The notes under the pieces were generated by a model, which worked only from the letters and a program-made list of their open reading frames with translations, was not told the origin of the DNA and made no database searches. This document shows, piece by piece, positions 36,248-43,437 of a DNA stretch of 64,000 bases. The stretch comes from Porphyromonadaceae bacterium H1 (GTDB lineage: Bacteria > Bacteroidota > Bacteroidia > Bacteroidales > Paludibacteraceae): assembly GCA_001653155.1 (NCBI GenBank), contig BDEJ01000020.1, positions 1 through 64,000 of the forward strand. The letters run 5' to 3'. Both the position numbers and the translations under genes were made by a program. Numbering within the stretch: the stretch's first letter is position 1; every line of letters starts with the position of its first letter.

Positions 36248-36471
36248 ACTTCACCTCCTTTCTGAGCTATCTGTAGGGTGAAATATACGCCCTCGTGATG
36301 GATGTGATAGACCATGGTGCCGGCTCCTTCGTAAACGGAAAGGGGAATGCGCCGGCTGCCATTGGCTACTTCGGTGAGAATGCTGTTGAGCGTGCGGCGA
36401 AAGTTGCCTACGCCTACCGATCCGCGCATGGTAGCTTCTACCCGCGGGGTTTGTTTTTTGGTTGTTTTCAT
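36244..36471 (-). CDS. Small hypothetical phage protein
   Basis: The ATG at 36471 gives 75 residues (MKTTKKQTPRVEATMRGSVG). It is basic at the N-terminus, then beta-rich (IPLSVYEGAGTMVYHIHHEG). It is the first gene of a four-gene block ending at the terminator 35237-35258 and is preceded by a long untranslated, structured stretch. Confidence 0.5.
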   Translation of the reverse strand: MKTTKKQTPRVEATMRGSVGVGNFRRTLNSILTEVANGSRRIPLSVYEGAGTMVYHIHHEGVYFTLQIAQKGGEV

Positions 36472-36614
36472 ACTTTGATAATTTTTGAACATTAGCGAAA
36501 AAAGAAACGGTTTCGCTACCCGTTGTTCAAAGTCAATCAAAGTTGGCTTGAAGTACCATTACAGTAACCTCACGGGGCGAAACCGCCATATTATTATCGG
36601 TATGGAATGGACAT
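36472..36614 (-). promoter_or_regulatory. Untranslated region with an inverted repeat
   Basis: No gene is seen here. CGGTTTCGC (36509-36517) and GCGAAACCG (36579-36587) are inverted copies that could fold in the RNA or bind a protein. No consensus promoter was found inside this stretch. Confidence 0.35.
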
Positions 36615-36637
36615 AAAAAAAGCCGAACTCTTTCGGC
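36615..36637 (-). terminator. Intrinsic terminator or attenuator
   Basis: GCCGAA/TTCGGC stem (36622-36637) followed on the minus strand by T7. It lies only about 40 bases after a candidate promoter, so it would give a short RNA or an attenuated leader. Confidence 0.6.
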
Positions 36638-36677
36638 GCAAATCCACGCCAACAATGATTAAAAACTTTGAACACCA

Positions 36678-36708
36678 CAAAAGTAGAAGAAAGTTTTTAA
36701 ATGCGCAA
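36678..36708 (-). promoter_or_regulatory. Candidate promoter ahead of the attenuator
   Basis: On the minus strand TTG (36706-36708), a 20-base spacer and TACTTTTG (36678-36685). Transcription would run through the terminator at 36615-36637 toward the gene at 36471. Confidence 0.5.
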
Positions 36709-36715
36709 GAAAAAT

Positions 36716-36745
36716 CCCCGAAAAATTACAGAAAATTTTTCGGGG
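36716..36745 (-). terminator. Terminator of the HsdR-like gene
   Basis: CCCCGAAAAATT (36716-36727) pairs perfectly with AATTTTTCGGGG (36734-36745), 25 bases after the stop, with a T-rich tract following on the minus strand. Confidence 0.8.
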
Positions 36746-36769
36746 GCTGAAAGAAAGTCTGATTATTTC

Positions 36770-37840
36770 TTATTCTCCTTCGTATTTCTTTAATATTGGT
36801 ATGATTTCGTTTTCGTATTTGTAAATGTCATCAAGGCTTTCCAATAGATGTTTTACTTCTTTCTTATTCTCGTCGAAAGTAGCAAGATATTTGCGAGAAG
36901 AGTTCAGGTAAAGCCGGCAAATAGGTTTTCGATTGTTATCGTCAAGCAGGATTCCGAAATAACTTTGCGTATCCCTCTCGTAAACGCGCTCTATATCGAT
37001 ATGTTTTCGCAAAATGGCCTTTACGATAAAAAAGGCCTCTTTTTCCATTTCTGTGGTTTCGATAAGCGGAATGTCGGACGCTTCCGATTCGGTCGAGGCT
37101 GTAGATTCCGTTGATTTTTCTTCGTCTTTTTCTTTATTGATCGCTTTTTTGAAGCGATCGGTAATCATGTCGCTTATTACTTGCTTGAATGAACGCTGTG
37201 TAAGATCTGTGAACTGCTCAATGATTTTTGCCGTAACTAAGCCACCGTAAACCTGCTTTGCAAACATGCGAACAAGTTGCTCCGATGGGCTGTTTATTTC
37301 TTCCAATATTAAATCCTTTAGTCCTTTCATGTACTTAAGTTCACTCGCTGCATTAAGAATCGTATCGATATCGAAATAAGATTTATGAAATTGTTTTAAT
37401 TCTTCAATCTGATTGTCGCGCAAATCAAGCATATTGATTTCAAGAAATGGACGTTCATCCATTTTGTTTTCATGTTCCAAATCCGTATAAAATTTATAAA
37501 CTACACCATTGGTTAAAATGCCGAACTTGGCCGACGAAACATGGAAATAGCGGAGAAGTTGATTATCATGCAAATTTAAGTCTTGTCCCCAATGCTTACA
37601 CTCTATCAATATAACGGGATTCCCGTCTTTTTGAATTGCATAATCAATTTTTTCTCCTTTTTTCGTACCGATGTCGCAAGTAAACTCAGGTATTACTTCA
37701 AACGGATTAAACACGTCATACCCCAATGCCTGTAAAAACGGCATAATCAAGGCATTCTTTACAGATTCTTCTGTTTGCAAATTGTCTTTTAGTTTGACTA
37801 CTCTTTCCGACAGTTGTTTAAGTATATCTTTAAAGTCCAT
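36770..37840 (-). CDS. HsdR N-terminal-type nuclease-fold protein (stand-alone)
   Basis: 356 residues. The first 150 form a type I restriction subunit R N-terminal domain: ALIMPFLQALGYDVFNPFEV, then KIDYAIQKDG and VILIECKHW, giving the PD-(D/E)XK residues D66, E80 and K82. There is no helicase domain. After a Ser/Glu-rich linker (about 245-265) a second small domain of unknown type follows. It has its own promoter, a structured leader and its own terminator inside the phage late region. This fits an accessory gene expressed in the lysogen, perhaps for exclusion of other phages. That role is inferred. Confidence 0.75.
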   Translation of the reverse strand: MDFKDILKQLSERVVKLKDNLQTEESVKNALIMPFLQALGYDVFNPFEVIPEFTCDIGTKKGEKIDYAIQKDGNPVILIECKHWGQDLNLHDNQLLRYFHVSSAKFGILTNGVVYKFYTDLEHENKMDERPFLEINMLDLRDNQIEELKQFHKSYFDIDTILNAASELKYMKGLKDLILEEINSPSEQLVRMFAKQVYGGLVTAKIIEQFTDLTQRSFKQVISDMITDRFKKAINKEKDEEKSTESTASTESEASDIPLIETTEMEKEAFFIVKAILRKHIDIERVYERDTQSYFGILLDDNNRKPICRLYLNSSRKYLATFDENKKEVKHLLESLDDIYKYENEIIPILKKYEGE

Positions 37841-37863
37841 AAAACATAAAAAGCGAAACCCCG

Positions 37864-37921
37864 CATACCTGCGCCCACCGGAGTTGAAACCGGAACTCCG
37901 GCCAACGCGGAGTTACAGGTA
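37864..37921 (-). promoter_or_regulatory. Structured leader of the HsdR-like gene
   Basis: CATACCTG (37864-37871) pairs with CAGGTATG (37914-37921), and inside them CCGGAGTT and AACTCCGG form a second stem. The element lies between promoter and start codon and could be a protein-binding or attenuating RNA structure. Confidence 0.5.
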
Positions 37922-37970
37922 TGAGAGGTTCGGTATTTTTAATGTCTTTTGTTCAACTTATTGGGCAGGG

Positions 37971-38002
37971 CAAAGATAGTAATTGTTTTGAAAAAAAAGC
38001 AA
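37971..38002 (-). promoter_or_regulatory. Promoter of the HsdR-like gene
   Basis: On the minus strand TTG (38000-38002), a 21-base spacer and TATCTTTG (37971-37978). Confidence 0.6.
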
Positions 38003-38017
38003 GACAAAGCAAAAAAT

Positions 38018-38040
38018 CCCCTGCGCCGGCGGTGCAGGGG
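38018..38040 (-). terminator. Terminator of hicAB
   Basis: CCCCTGC (38018-38024) pairs with GCAGGGG (38034-38040), followed on the minus strand by T6. It isolates hicAB from the HsdR-like gene. Confidence 0.8.
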
Positions 38041-38085
38041 AGGAGTGTTAGCTATAAAAGCAATAAGCTGTCAAACAATAACCTT

Positions 38086-38496
38086 TTATACGCTAACAAG
38101 TTCCTTGCCTATTTTTCGGATACCGGCAAGGATTTGTGCTTGTTTGTCTGGGCGCGGTTTGCGATGTCCAGACATATAATGTCCCAGTTGTCGTTCGTTT
38201 ATACCCGTTGCGCGGGAGAGAGCCGAGCGGGTAAGCATCTTGTCAAACTTGTGCAGGACGGCGGATATTTGCAATTCGAAAACCAACTCGTAGGCACCTG
38301 CCTTCAGGTATTCGGGCAAAATATCTCCATCTTCGAGACATCCTTCTATATGGAATTGGAGTGCCTCTGCAAAGGCTTGTTTCAAAGCTTCGAGGTCTTT
38401 ATGGGTTGCTACCACCACGCCCATTATATCTTTTTCTTCACAGACGGCTGAATAGTTATTTTCAGTCCATCCGATTACTACTTTCAGTGTTTGCAT
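38086..38496 (-). CDS. hicB: HicB family antitoxin with C-terminal HTH
   Basis: 136 residues. The N-terminal half is the partially degraded RNase H fold of HicB (VVIGWTENNYSAVCEE, then LKQAFAEALQFHIEG), which blocks the toxin. The C-terminal half is an XRE-type HTH (TRSALSRATGINERQLGHYMSG) that should bind the operator at 38756-38773. It lies 27 bases after hicA, in the usual toxin-first order. Confidence 0.88.
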   Translation of the reverse strand: MQTLKVVIGWTENNYSAVCEEKDIMGVVVATHKDLEALKQAFAEALQFHIEGCLEDGDILPEYLKAGAYELVFELQISAVLHKFDKMLTRSALSRATGINERQLGHYMSGHRKPRPDKQAQILAGIRKIGKELVSV

Positions 38497-38523
38497 ATGT
38501 TTTATTTTTATTGTGCGAGGTGG

Positions 38524-38721
38524 CTACTTCCACCCCGCTTGTTTGAAAATGCTGTTTAACAGTTCTTGACTTAGCGTGTCGCTTGGTTTGCCATTTACGG
38601 TTACTTTCCCTCTCCTTGCTGGATGCTTGAACTGCCGGTGGCTTGTCCCTTTGTGCTTGCATAGACACCAACCGTCAGCTTCCAACATTCGGATGATTTC
38701 TGATACTTTGTAGCGTTTCAT
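38524..38721 (-). CDS. hicA: HicA family mRNA interferase toxin
   Basis: The ATG at 38721 gives 65 residues, the usual HicA length. A longer frame to 38775 would start inside the promoter and is rejected. The double-stranded RNA-binding-like fold with GTSHRQFKHP carries the catalytic His28. HicA cuts mRNA in a translation-independent manner when HicB is lost. Within a prophage it can stabilise the element or act in abortive infection. Confidence 0.88.
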   Translation of the reverse strand: MKRYKVSEIIRMLEADGWCLCKHKGTSHRQFKHPARRGKVTVNGKPSDTLSQELLNSIFKQAGWK

Positions 38722-38751
38722 ATTGTATATATTAGTTATTGTTTGACATTG

Positions 38752-38783
38752 CAAAGATAGTATAAATACTATCATTCTGCAAA
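38752..38783 (-). promoter_or_regulatory. hicAB promoter with palindromic operator
   Basis: On the minus strand TTTG (38780-38783), a 20-base spacer and TATCTTTG (38752-38759). The perfect palindrome GATAGTATAAATACTATC (38756-38773) overlaps the -7 box, the expected place for HicB autorepression. Confidence 0.75.
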
Positions 38784-38818
38784 TTCTTTCGCTACTTTCC
38801 TCTTAAAAAAACAAAAAA

Positions 38819-38844
38819 CCGCCCGATTTTCACAAATGGGGCGG
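38819..38844 (-). terminator. Terminator of the head operon
   Basis: CCGCCC (38819-38824) pairs with GGGCGG (38839-38844), with a T-tract beyond on the minus strand, 37 bases after the SufE-like stop. Confidence 0.75.
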
Positions 38845-38880
38845 GCTAAAAAACTATAAACCAAATATATGAAGAAAAAA

Positions 38881-39264
38881 TCAATCGATAAGTCGTCCGA
38901 TCATATCAAGAAGCCCCTCACGGCGCGAGAGACTAAGACTTTCGAGCAATCCGCTTTGCTGTATAAATTCCGATGCTCCGGCTGCTTCTTCCGTACTGCA
39001 GCCATCGTACAGCAAGCGTAACATAGCCATAATGCCGCTCGGTATCGCAGCGTTGCTCCATCCATGTAGTCTCAGTTTGCCGCCCGGACGGAGTACGGCA
39101 AAATAAGTCCGGCTTGTGCAGGAGTGTATGCGGTTGTTCGATGTTTTTAGCTCATCCGGCATGGACGGAAGCTGTTCGCCGAGCTCAATCAGATAATTAA
39201 ACCGTTCGGCCCAAGTTTCAAGGGCTCGAAAGTTCTCTAAAAATTCTTGTTCTTTTGCTGTCAT
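38881..39264 (-). CDS. SufE family sulfur-acceptor protein
   Basis: 127 residues aligning along the whole length of SufE: ENFRALETWAERFNYLIELG, LPSMPDELKTSNNRI, then HSCTSRTYF with the sulfur-accepting Cys (C49), GWSNAAIPSGIMAML and LSLSRREGLLDMI. SufE takes persulfide from a SufS-type cysteine desulfurase and passes it on, normally for Fe-S assembly. Here it starts inside the end of a structural gene (4-base overlap) and is the last gene of the head operon. No sufS is present, so a host desulfurase would be needed. It might feed the phage PP-loop enzyme. Confidence 0.85.
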   Translation of the reverse strand: MTAKEQEFLENFRALETWAERFNYLIELGEQLPSMPDELKTSNNRIHSCTSRTYFAVLRPGGKLRLHGWSNAAIPSGIMAMLRLLYDGCSTEEAAGASEFIQQSGLLESLSLSRREGLLDMIGRLID

Positions 39265-39818
39265 AATTCCGTATGCGAATTTTCGAATAGTGCCGTCCAG
39301 CCCGAATTGTCGAAGAAGGTCTCCGAATCGACGGGCAAGATTTCGGCAGGGAAATTAATAAGTCGTCCGAGTCCGCAAGCCTCCAACTCTCCCTGATCCG
39401 CGGACATTTGTCGCAAGATGCGTGTCAGTATGTTGTTGGTAGTGTTCATAAGCAGGGCCTCATTCAGGTTGTCGTTGTTCTGAAAACCGAACTCGCGGCA
39501 TACCGTTACGGCGATTTGTTCTTTTACGCCCTCCGTGGCCCCCGGATCGTAACTGAATGTGCCGTATTCCACGAACAGCACAATGCCTTTATTCGCCTTA
39601 ATTCGATCCGAGACATATTTTCGGTTTGCCGAAACGATAAAGGCTCCGATATCTCCGATGACGCTGTCGTCCGGCTGCGCAAGCGCTTCGCTTGCAAATT
39701 CGGCATATCCGTGACTTTGAGTCCCAGCAGGGAGACGGAACATCTCTTTCAGTACGTGCTTGGGTACGAATTTCGAGAAGTAGCGAAACAGGTTTACGAT
39801 GTAATCTGTGTTATTCAT
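39261..39818 (-). CDS. Hypothetical head/neck-region phage protein
   Basis: 185 residues, mixed alpha/beta (VNLFRYFSKFVPKHVLKEMF, GIVLFVEYGTFSYDPG). It overlaps the upstream gene by 8 bases and the SufE gene by 4. Its position after portal and connector genes suggests a neck or tail-completion protein. No family is recognised. Confidence 0.5.
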   Translation of the reverse strand: MNNTDYIVNLFRYFSKFVPKHVLKEMFRLPAGTQSHGYAEFASEALAQPDDSVIGDIGAFIVSANRKYVSDRIKANKGIVLFVEYGTFSYDPGATEGVKEQIAVTVCREFGFQNNDNLNEALLMNTTNNILTRILRQMSADQGELEACGLGRLINFPAEILPVDSETFFDNSGWTALFENSHTEL

Positions 39819-40659
39819 TGCTTAATCTGTGTATGTTATAAGTGCTCAGCCCGGTAGCAGAAGCTATATCTTCAATCTTTGCTCCGTTGCCGATTGCTTT
39901 GTTGATTGTGTCCTTAAGCGCTTTGACTTGCGCATAAAAGAAGTCGATCAGGTTCTTATCTTCGACAAAGGCGTATCCCTCCTTTTCGAGGTAAAGAATA
40001 ATCTCACTCATTCCGAGGCTTATTTTGCTTTCGTCGGTTTCGGCTTTGCTGCGCGAGTACAGGATACCGAAGACCGGATGCTCGCGGAAAAAATGGCAAA
40101 TCGACGTAAACCAATAAATCATTCCAAATACGAATTCGGGACGCATATTTCGCACTTCTTCTTCCGTGCATCCCTGCAGAATCGAAACGAGTTTCAGCGA
40201 GCAACGCTCTGCCACATGTACATCGTCCTGCTGCGACTGTATAGCAGTAAGCAGATCGACACAGTCTGCGTATTGTCGAGCCGTTATGTTTGTTTCTACC
40301 GTTACATCGCGATTGAAATAAACCGGCGACTGCGGGCCGAAAGGATTGCGCTTGAAATTGTAAATAGGCGTAATCTTATTTTCATCGACACTGAAAATAA
40401 AATCGAGCTGCTCCGCCAAAAAAATGAGGTTATGACGGATGTTTTCTTTCTTTTCTTCGTCGTAACTGCGAAACCGGAGCCCGGGCCGGTATCCCGTCAG
40501 CTCTATCAGCAGCTGTAGCTGAAACTCGAAAGGAGTGAGCTCTCCGGCAAACAGCCGAGACAGCTGCCGGAAGGTAAAAAACACCTGCTTCTCGTTCAGT
40601 TCCTCCCAGCACTCCGGTAGCGACAAGGATGCTTTTCCGTTCAGTTCGATGCGTTTCAT
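39811..40659 (-). CDS. Hypothetical phage structural-region protein
   Basis: 282 residues, mainly helical, with an N-terminal beta segment (MKRIELNGKASLSLPECWEEL) and a C-terminal HTH-like end (NGAKIEDIASATGLSTYNIHRL). It lies 3 bases after the connector gene. The function in virion assembly is not clear. Confidence 0.5.
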   Translation of the reverse strand: MKRIELNGKASLSLPECWEELNEKQVFFTFRQLSRLFAGELTPFEFQLQLLIELTGYRPGLRFRSYDEEKKENIRHNLIFLAEQLDFIFSVDENKITPIYNFKRNPFGPQSPVYFNRDVTVETNITARQYADCVDLLTAIQSQQDDVHVAERCSLKLVSILQGCTEEEVRNMRPEFVFGMIYWFTSICHFFREHPVFGILYSRSKAETDESKISLGMSEIILYLEKEGYAFVEDKNLIDFFYAQVKALKDTINKAIGNGAKIEDIASATGLSTYNIHRLSNE

Positions 40660-40662
40660 ATA

Positions 40663-41571
40663 TCAATAAGCAAAAGAATCTATTTGTTGCGCCTGATAGG
40701 GTTTATGTGCCTGCTTCGATACTTTTTCGGATGCAAAGCGTTCACTCGCCAACTCCTGTTCGACTGCATGCCAATACGCATCCGCTTTGGCTTGAAATTG
40801 TGCGGAAACTTTTTCTCGAATAAAAGTGTCGGCCTGCGCATTGTGATTTTTGCCCATCTCGTTGTTGATGTCCAATCTGATAGGCTCGGGCAGTGCATAG
40901 TAAGCGAGGCGCATGCAGGCGCGCGCCATCACCTCGTAGCACAGCGCGCGGGCAATTTTGTCCGTTTTAGAAGCCTGCTTATGCCTCGAAAGCACACAGT
41001 CTGTCCACACCTCGCGAATAATCCAACGCGCATGCAACATAAAGAAATCGGAATTCACGCCTACCCATTTGTCGAAATCGGCAGACGATACCGGTAATGC
41101 TTTTAACTCCTGCTGTGCTGCTGAATTCTCCCAGTCGCCGAAATCCGAAGCATGTTCGTTAAGCATGCGTATAAGGCGGTTCATCCAGAACCACCCGGTT
41201 TTTATCAGCTCGTTTTTCAATTCATCCGCTTGATACTTGAAAATAGTTGTTTCATCCTCGTTTTTCTTTACCGTTATACCATCGTTCCCGATGCGGGCAA
41301 TGAGAAAAATAGCATGCTGAAACAGTGCAAAATGCAACATCGCACGTTGCAGGTGATCGTGCGCTTCGTCATTCAGTTCCGCATTCGCCGAAGCGCTTTT
41401 TTCGCACAGCTTCTCATACAGTGCTGCTCCGATCAGATCCGATATTTCTACACCTACTTTTACGAGCGTACTCTCGATATTTTCGAATTCGAGGGTTACG
41501 TTGCTGCCCGACAGTTTCGGTTTCATCTCTTCTGCAAAATTGTCGCGCCTGAAAGGAATAATCAGTTTCAT
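40663..41571 (-). CDS. Probable head-tail connector (DUF6712-like)
   Basis: 302 residues, strongly helical, starting MKLIIPFRRDNFAEEMKPKL and ending in a charged coil. It resembles the DUF6712 proteins found next to portals in Bacteroidota phages, which are likely connectors. It lies 5 bases after the portal gene. Confidence 0.55.
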   Translation of the reverse strand: MKLIIPFRRDNFAEEMKPKLSGSNVTLEFENIESTLVKVGVEISDLIGAALYEKLCEKSASANAELNDEAHDHLQRAMLHFALFQHAIFLIARIGNDGITVKKNEDETTIFKYQADELKNELIKTGWFWMNRLIRMLNEHASDFGDWENSAAQQELKALPVSSADFDKWVGVNSDFFMLHARWIIREVWTDCVLSRHKQASKTDKIARALCYEVMARACMRLAYYALPEPIRLDINNEMGKNHNAQADTFIREKVSAQFQAKADAYWHAVEQELASERFASEKVSKQAHKPYQAQQIDSFAY

Positions 41572-41576
41572 GCTCT

Positions 41577-43100
41577 TTACTTGTTTTGAGGTTTTACAGG
41601 GTCTGCTGTGGCCGTGTTTCCCATCCGCTCAGCCGGAGAAGTCTCCTGCTGTTTGGCAGGTATATCGATCCAAAAACCGAGTTTGACTCCCATTTTTTTT
41701 GCGTACGGGAAATTGAGATGTATCGCACGGTTTATTTCTTCAGTAATAAAAAACTCATCGAGTGTGAGTGTAGCTACGTAAATCAGATAGTTGTAATACA
41801 CGTCGCTGCCCGATTTACTTATTACTCCGTCGTTCTCAACGTTCGTTATCGAGCTGCTAATGCCCTTTCCGGCAAGTATCACCTGATCCGCGCGCTTGTC
41901 GTAGTCGATAACCGATTTGAAATACTCCTGAAATTTCGATGGAAAGTCTTCAAACTTCCATCCGTCCTCACCCCACTTCGTCGTTGCATAGAGCTTTCCC
42001 TGATTCTTCCCTTCTCCGGACATAAGTGAAGTGATGCGCCGCAGTTCGCAGGTAATCAATTCATCCATCATCGATGCCGAGTATCGGAATGGACTTCCTT
42101 CGTCGTCAACAAGTTTTACTCCCTTGTATTCGGTCTGTACCGGCATCTTGTCGTCGCCAATGAGATTGCTTTCGCAGATCCCCTGCAAGATTGTTTCTTG
42201 TGCCTTATACCAAGTTCCGGGAATGATCACATGCACGTGAGCATTGAGGGCATTTTTCAGATATGAATTGAGGTAACGGGGCGAAAGATTGGATGCTTTT
42301 ATCCATTCGTACAAACCTTTAAACCAGTCATTCACGGAATAAACCCACTTCGTGAATGTTTTTTCGATATTGAAAGCGACTGCGACCGGATAGGCGAAAG
42401 GATCTGCAGTCGATAAGCGATTAAATACATCGTATTTGCTTCCGCTTATATTCAGCCAGTCACCTACGACAACGTAAGCACAATCTTCGTTCTTGATGCG
42501 TTTGCCAAAGAAGTCCCCTTTTGCAGCCAGACGCGCTTCGTCGGCCCCCACATAGGATAGCGCGGATATGGGAGCTTGAGCACCCACGCGCCGTCCACGG
42601 TTAAAGTGATATTTCGTAACACACGTTTTGACGTGATAGTAATCTACAATGATGTTTCGCAAGTACTTCCAGTAGTGCTCATAGCCTTTTTCTTCCCACG
42701 AATTGAGCCACGCTTCTATTTGCGAGTCGTAAAACGGAACACGCACACGCCGCTTGCTGTCTTCTTCGCCGACAATACGCTCTTGATACAGACGTGGGCC
42801 TTTACCGAATATGAATCGAACCTGCTTTTCAATCACCTCCGGTAGCAGTTTGTTCTCCGAGATAACGGAATACACCTCTTGCGGGTACAAGTTATGTCCC
42901 TCTCCCCAAAGCGGAACGGTGTATTCTTGCAACTTCATCGAATTGCGTTCGGTCGCATATTTACTGTAAAGCGATTGAAATTCGCGAAAACGGATATCCT
43001 CGCGCTCCGACACGCCTTGTATCTCAAAAGTCATGACGGAACTGTTAGAACTCGCAAATCCGCGATTTTTGCCTGTAAATTCAACTGTTACATTATCCAT
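41577..43100 (-). CDS. Portal protein
   Basis: 507 residues, the usual portal size. Features seen are a clip/stem-like helical region (FEDFPSKFQEYFKSVIDYDK, about 395-415), a C-terminal crown with FFITEEINRAIHLNFPYAKKMG, and a Pro/Lys-rich tail. It lies two genes after the large terminase, as expected. Portal dodecamers form the DNA gate of the capsid. Confidence 0.75.
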   Translation of the reverse strand: MDNVTVEFTGKNRGFASSNSSVMTFEIQGVSEREDIRFREFQSLYSKYATERNSMKLQEYTVPLWGEGHNLYPQEVYSVISENKLLPEVIEKQVRFIFGKGPRLYQERIVGEEDSKRRVRVPFYDSQIEAWLNSWEEKGYEHYWKYLRNIIVDYYHVKTCVTKYHFNRGRRVGAQAPISALSYVGADEARLAAKGDFFGKRIKNEDCAYVVVGDWLNISGSKYDVFNRLSTADPFAYPVAVAFNIEKTFTKWVYSVNDWFKGLYEWIKASNLSPRYLNSYLKNALNAHVHVIIPGTWYKAQETILQGICESNLIGDDKMPVQTEYKGVKLVDDEGSPFRYSASMMDELITCELRRITSLMSGEGKNQGKLYATTKWGEDGWKFEDFPSKFQEYFKSVIDYDKRADQVILAGKGISSSITNVENDGVISKSGSDVYYNYLIYVATLTLDEFFITEEINRAIHLNFPYAKKMGVKLGFWIDIPAKQQETSPAERMGNTATADPVKPQNK

Positions 43101-43390
43101 TACTCAAACCATTTTACGGTTAACCATTCAAATTCAGGAGGAAACGACACCTTTCGAATAAGTTTTTTAAAGCATGTTTTGGGGACGTTGCTCTCCATAT
43201 CAACAAAATACAGGTAATGATCTGCAGATATGCTTAGCCCCTCGTCTCTTCGTGCTGCCCGGAGTCTGCATTTTTCAAATACGCGAACAGTGCCGTTTTC
43301 TTTAATAAACATTATCCCGAAACAGGCATCAGGCAGCAGCTTTAAACTGCGCATGCGATCTATTGCTTTGCTTCCTGTTGTCGTTTTCAT
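43100..43390 (-). CDS. Small hypothetical protein between terminase and portal
   Basis: The Met at 43390 gives 96 residues (MKTTTGSKAIDRMRSLKLLP), basic and Cys-containing. It shares one base with the portal start, so translation is coupled. It may be a portal or terminase cofactor. Confidence 0.5.
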   Translation of the reverse strand: MKTTTGSKAIDRMRSLKLLPDACFGIMFIKENGTVRVFEKCRLRAARRDEGLSISADHYLYFVDMESNVPKTCFKKLIRKVSFPPEFEWLTVKWFE

Positions 43391-43437
43391 GTTGCGAAGA
43401 AAGCACATTTACTATTAAGACAAAAGGACAATTTTTA

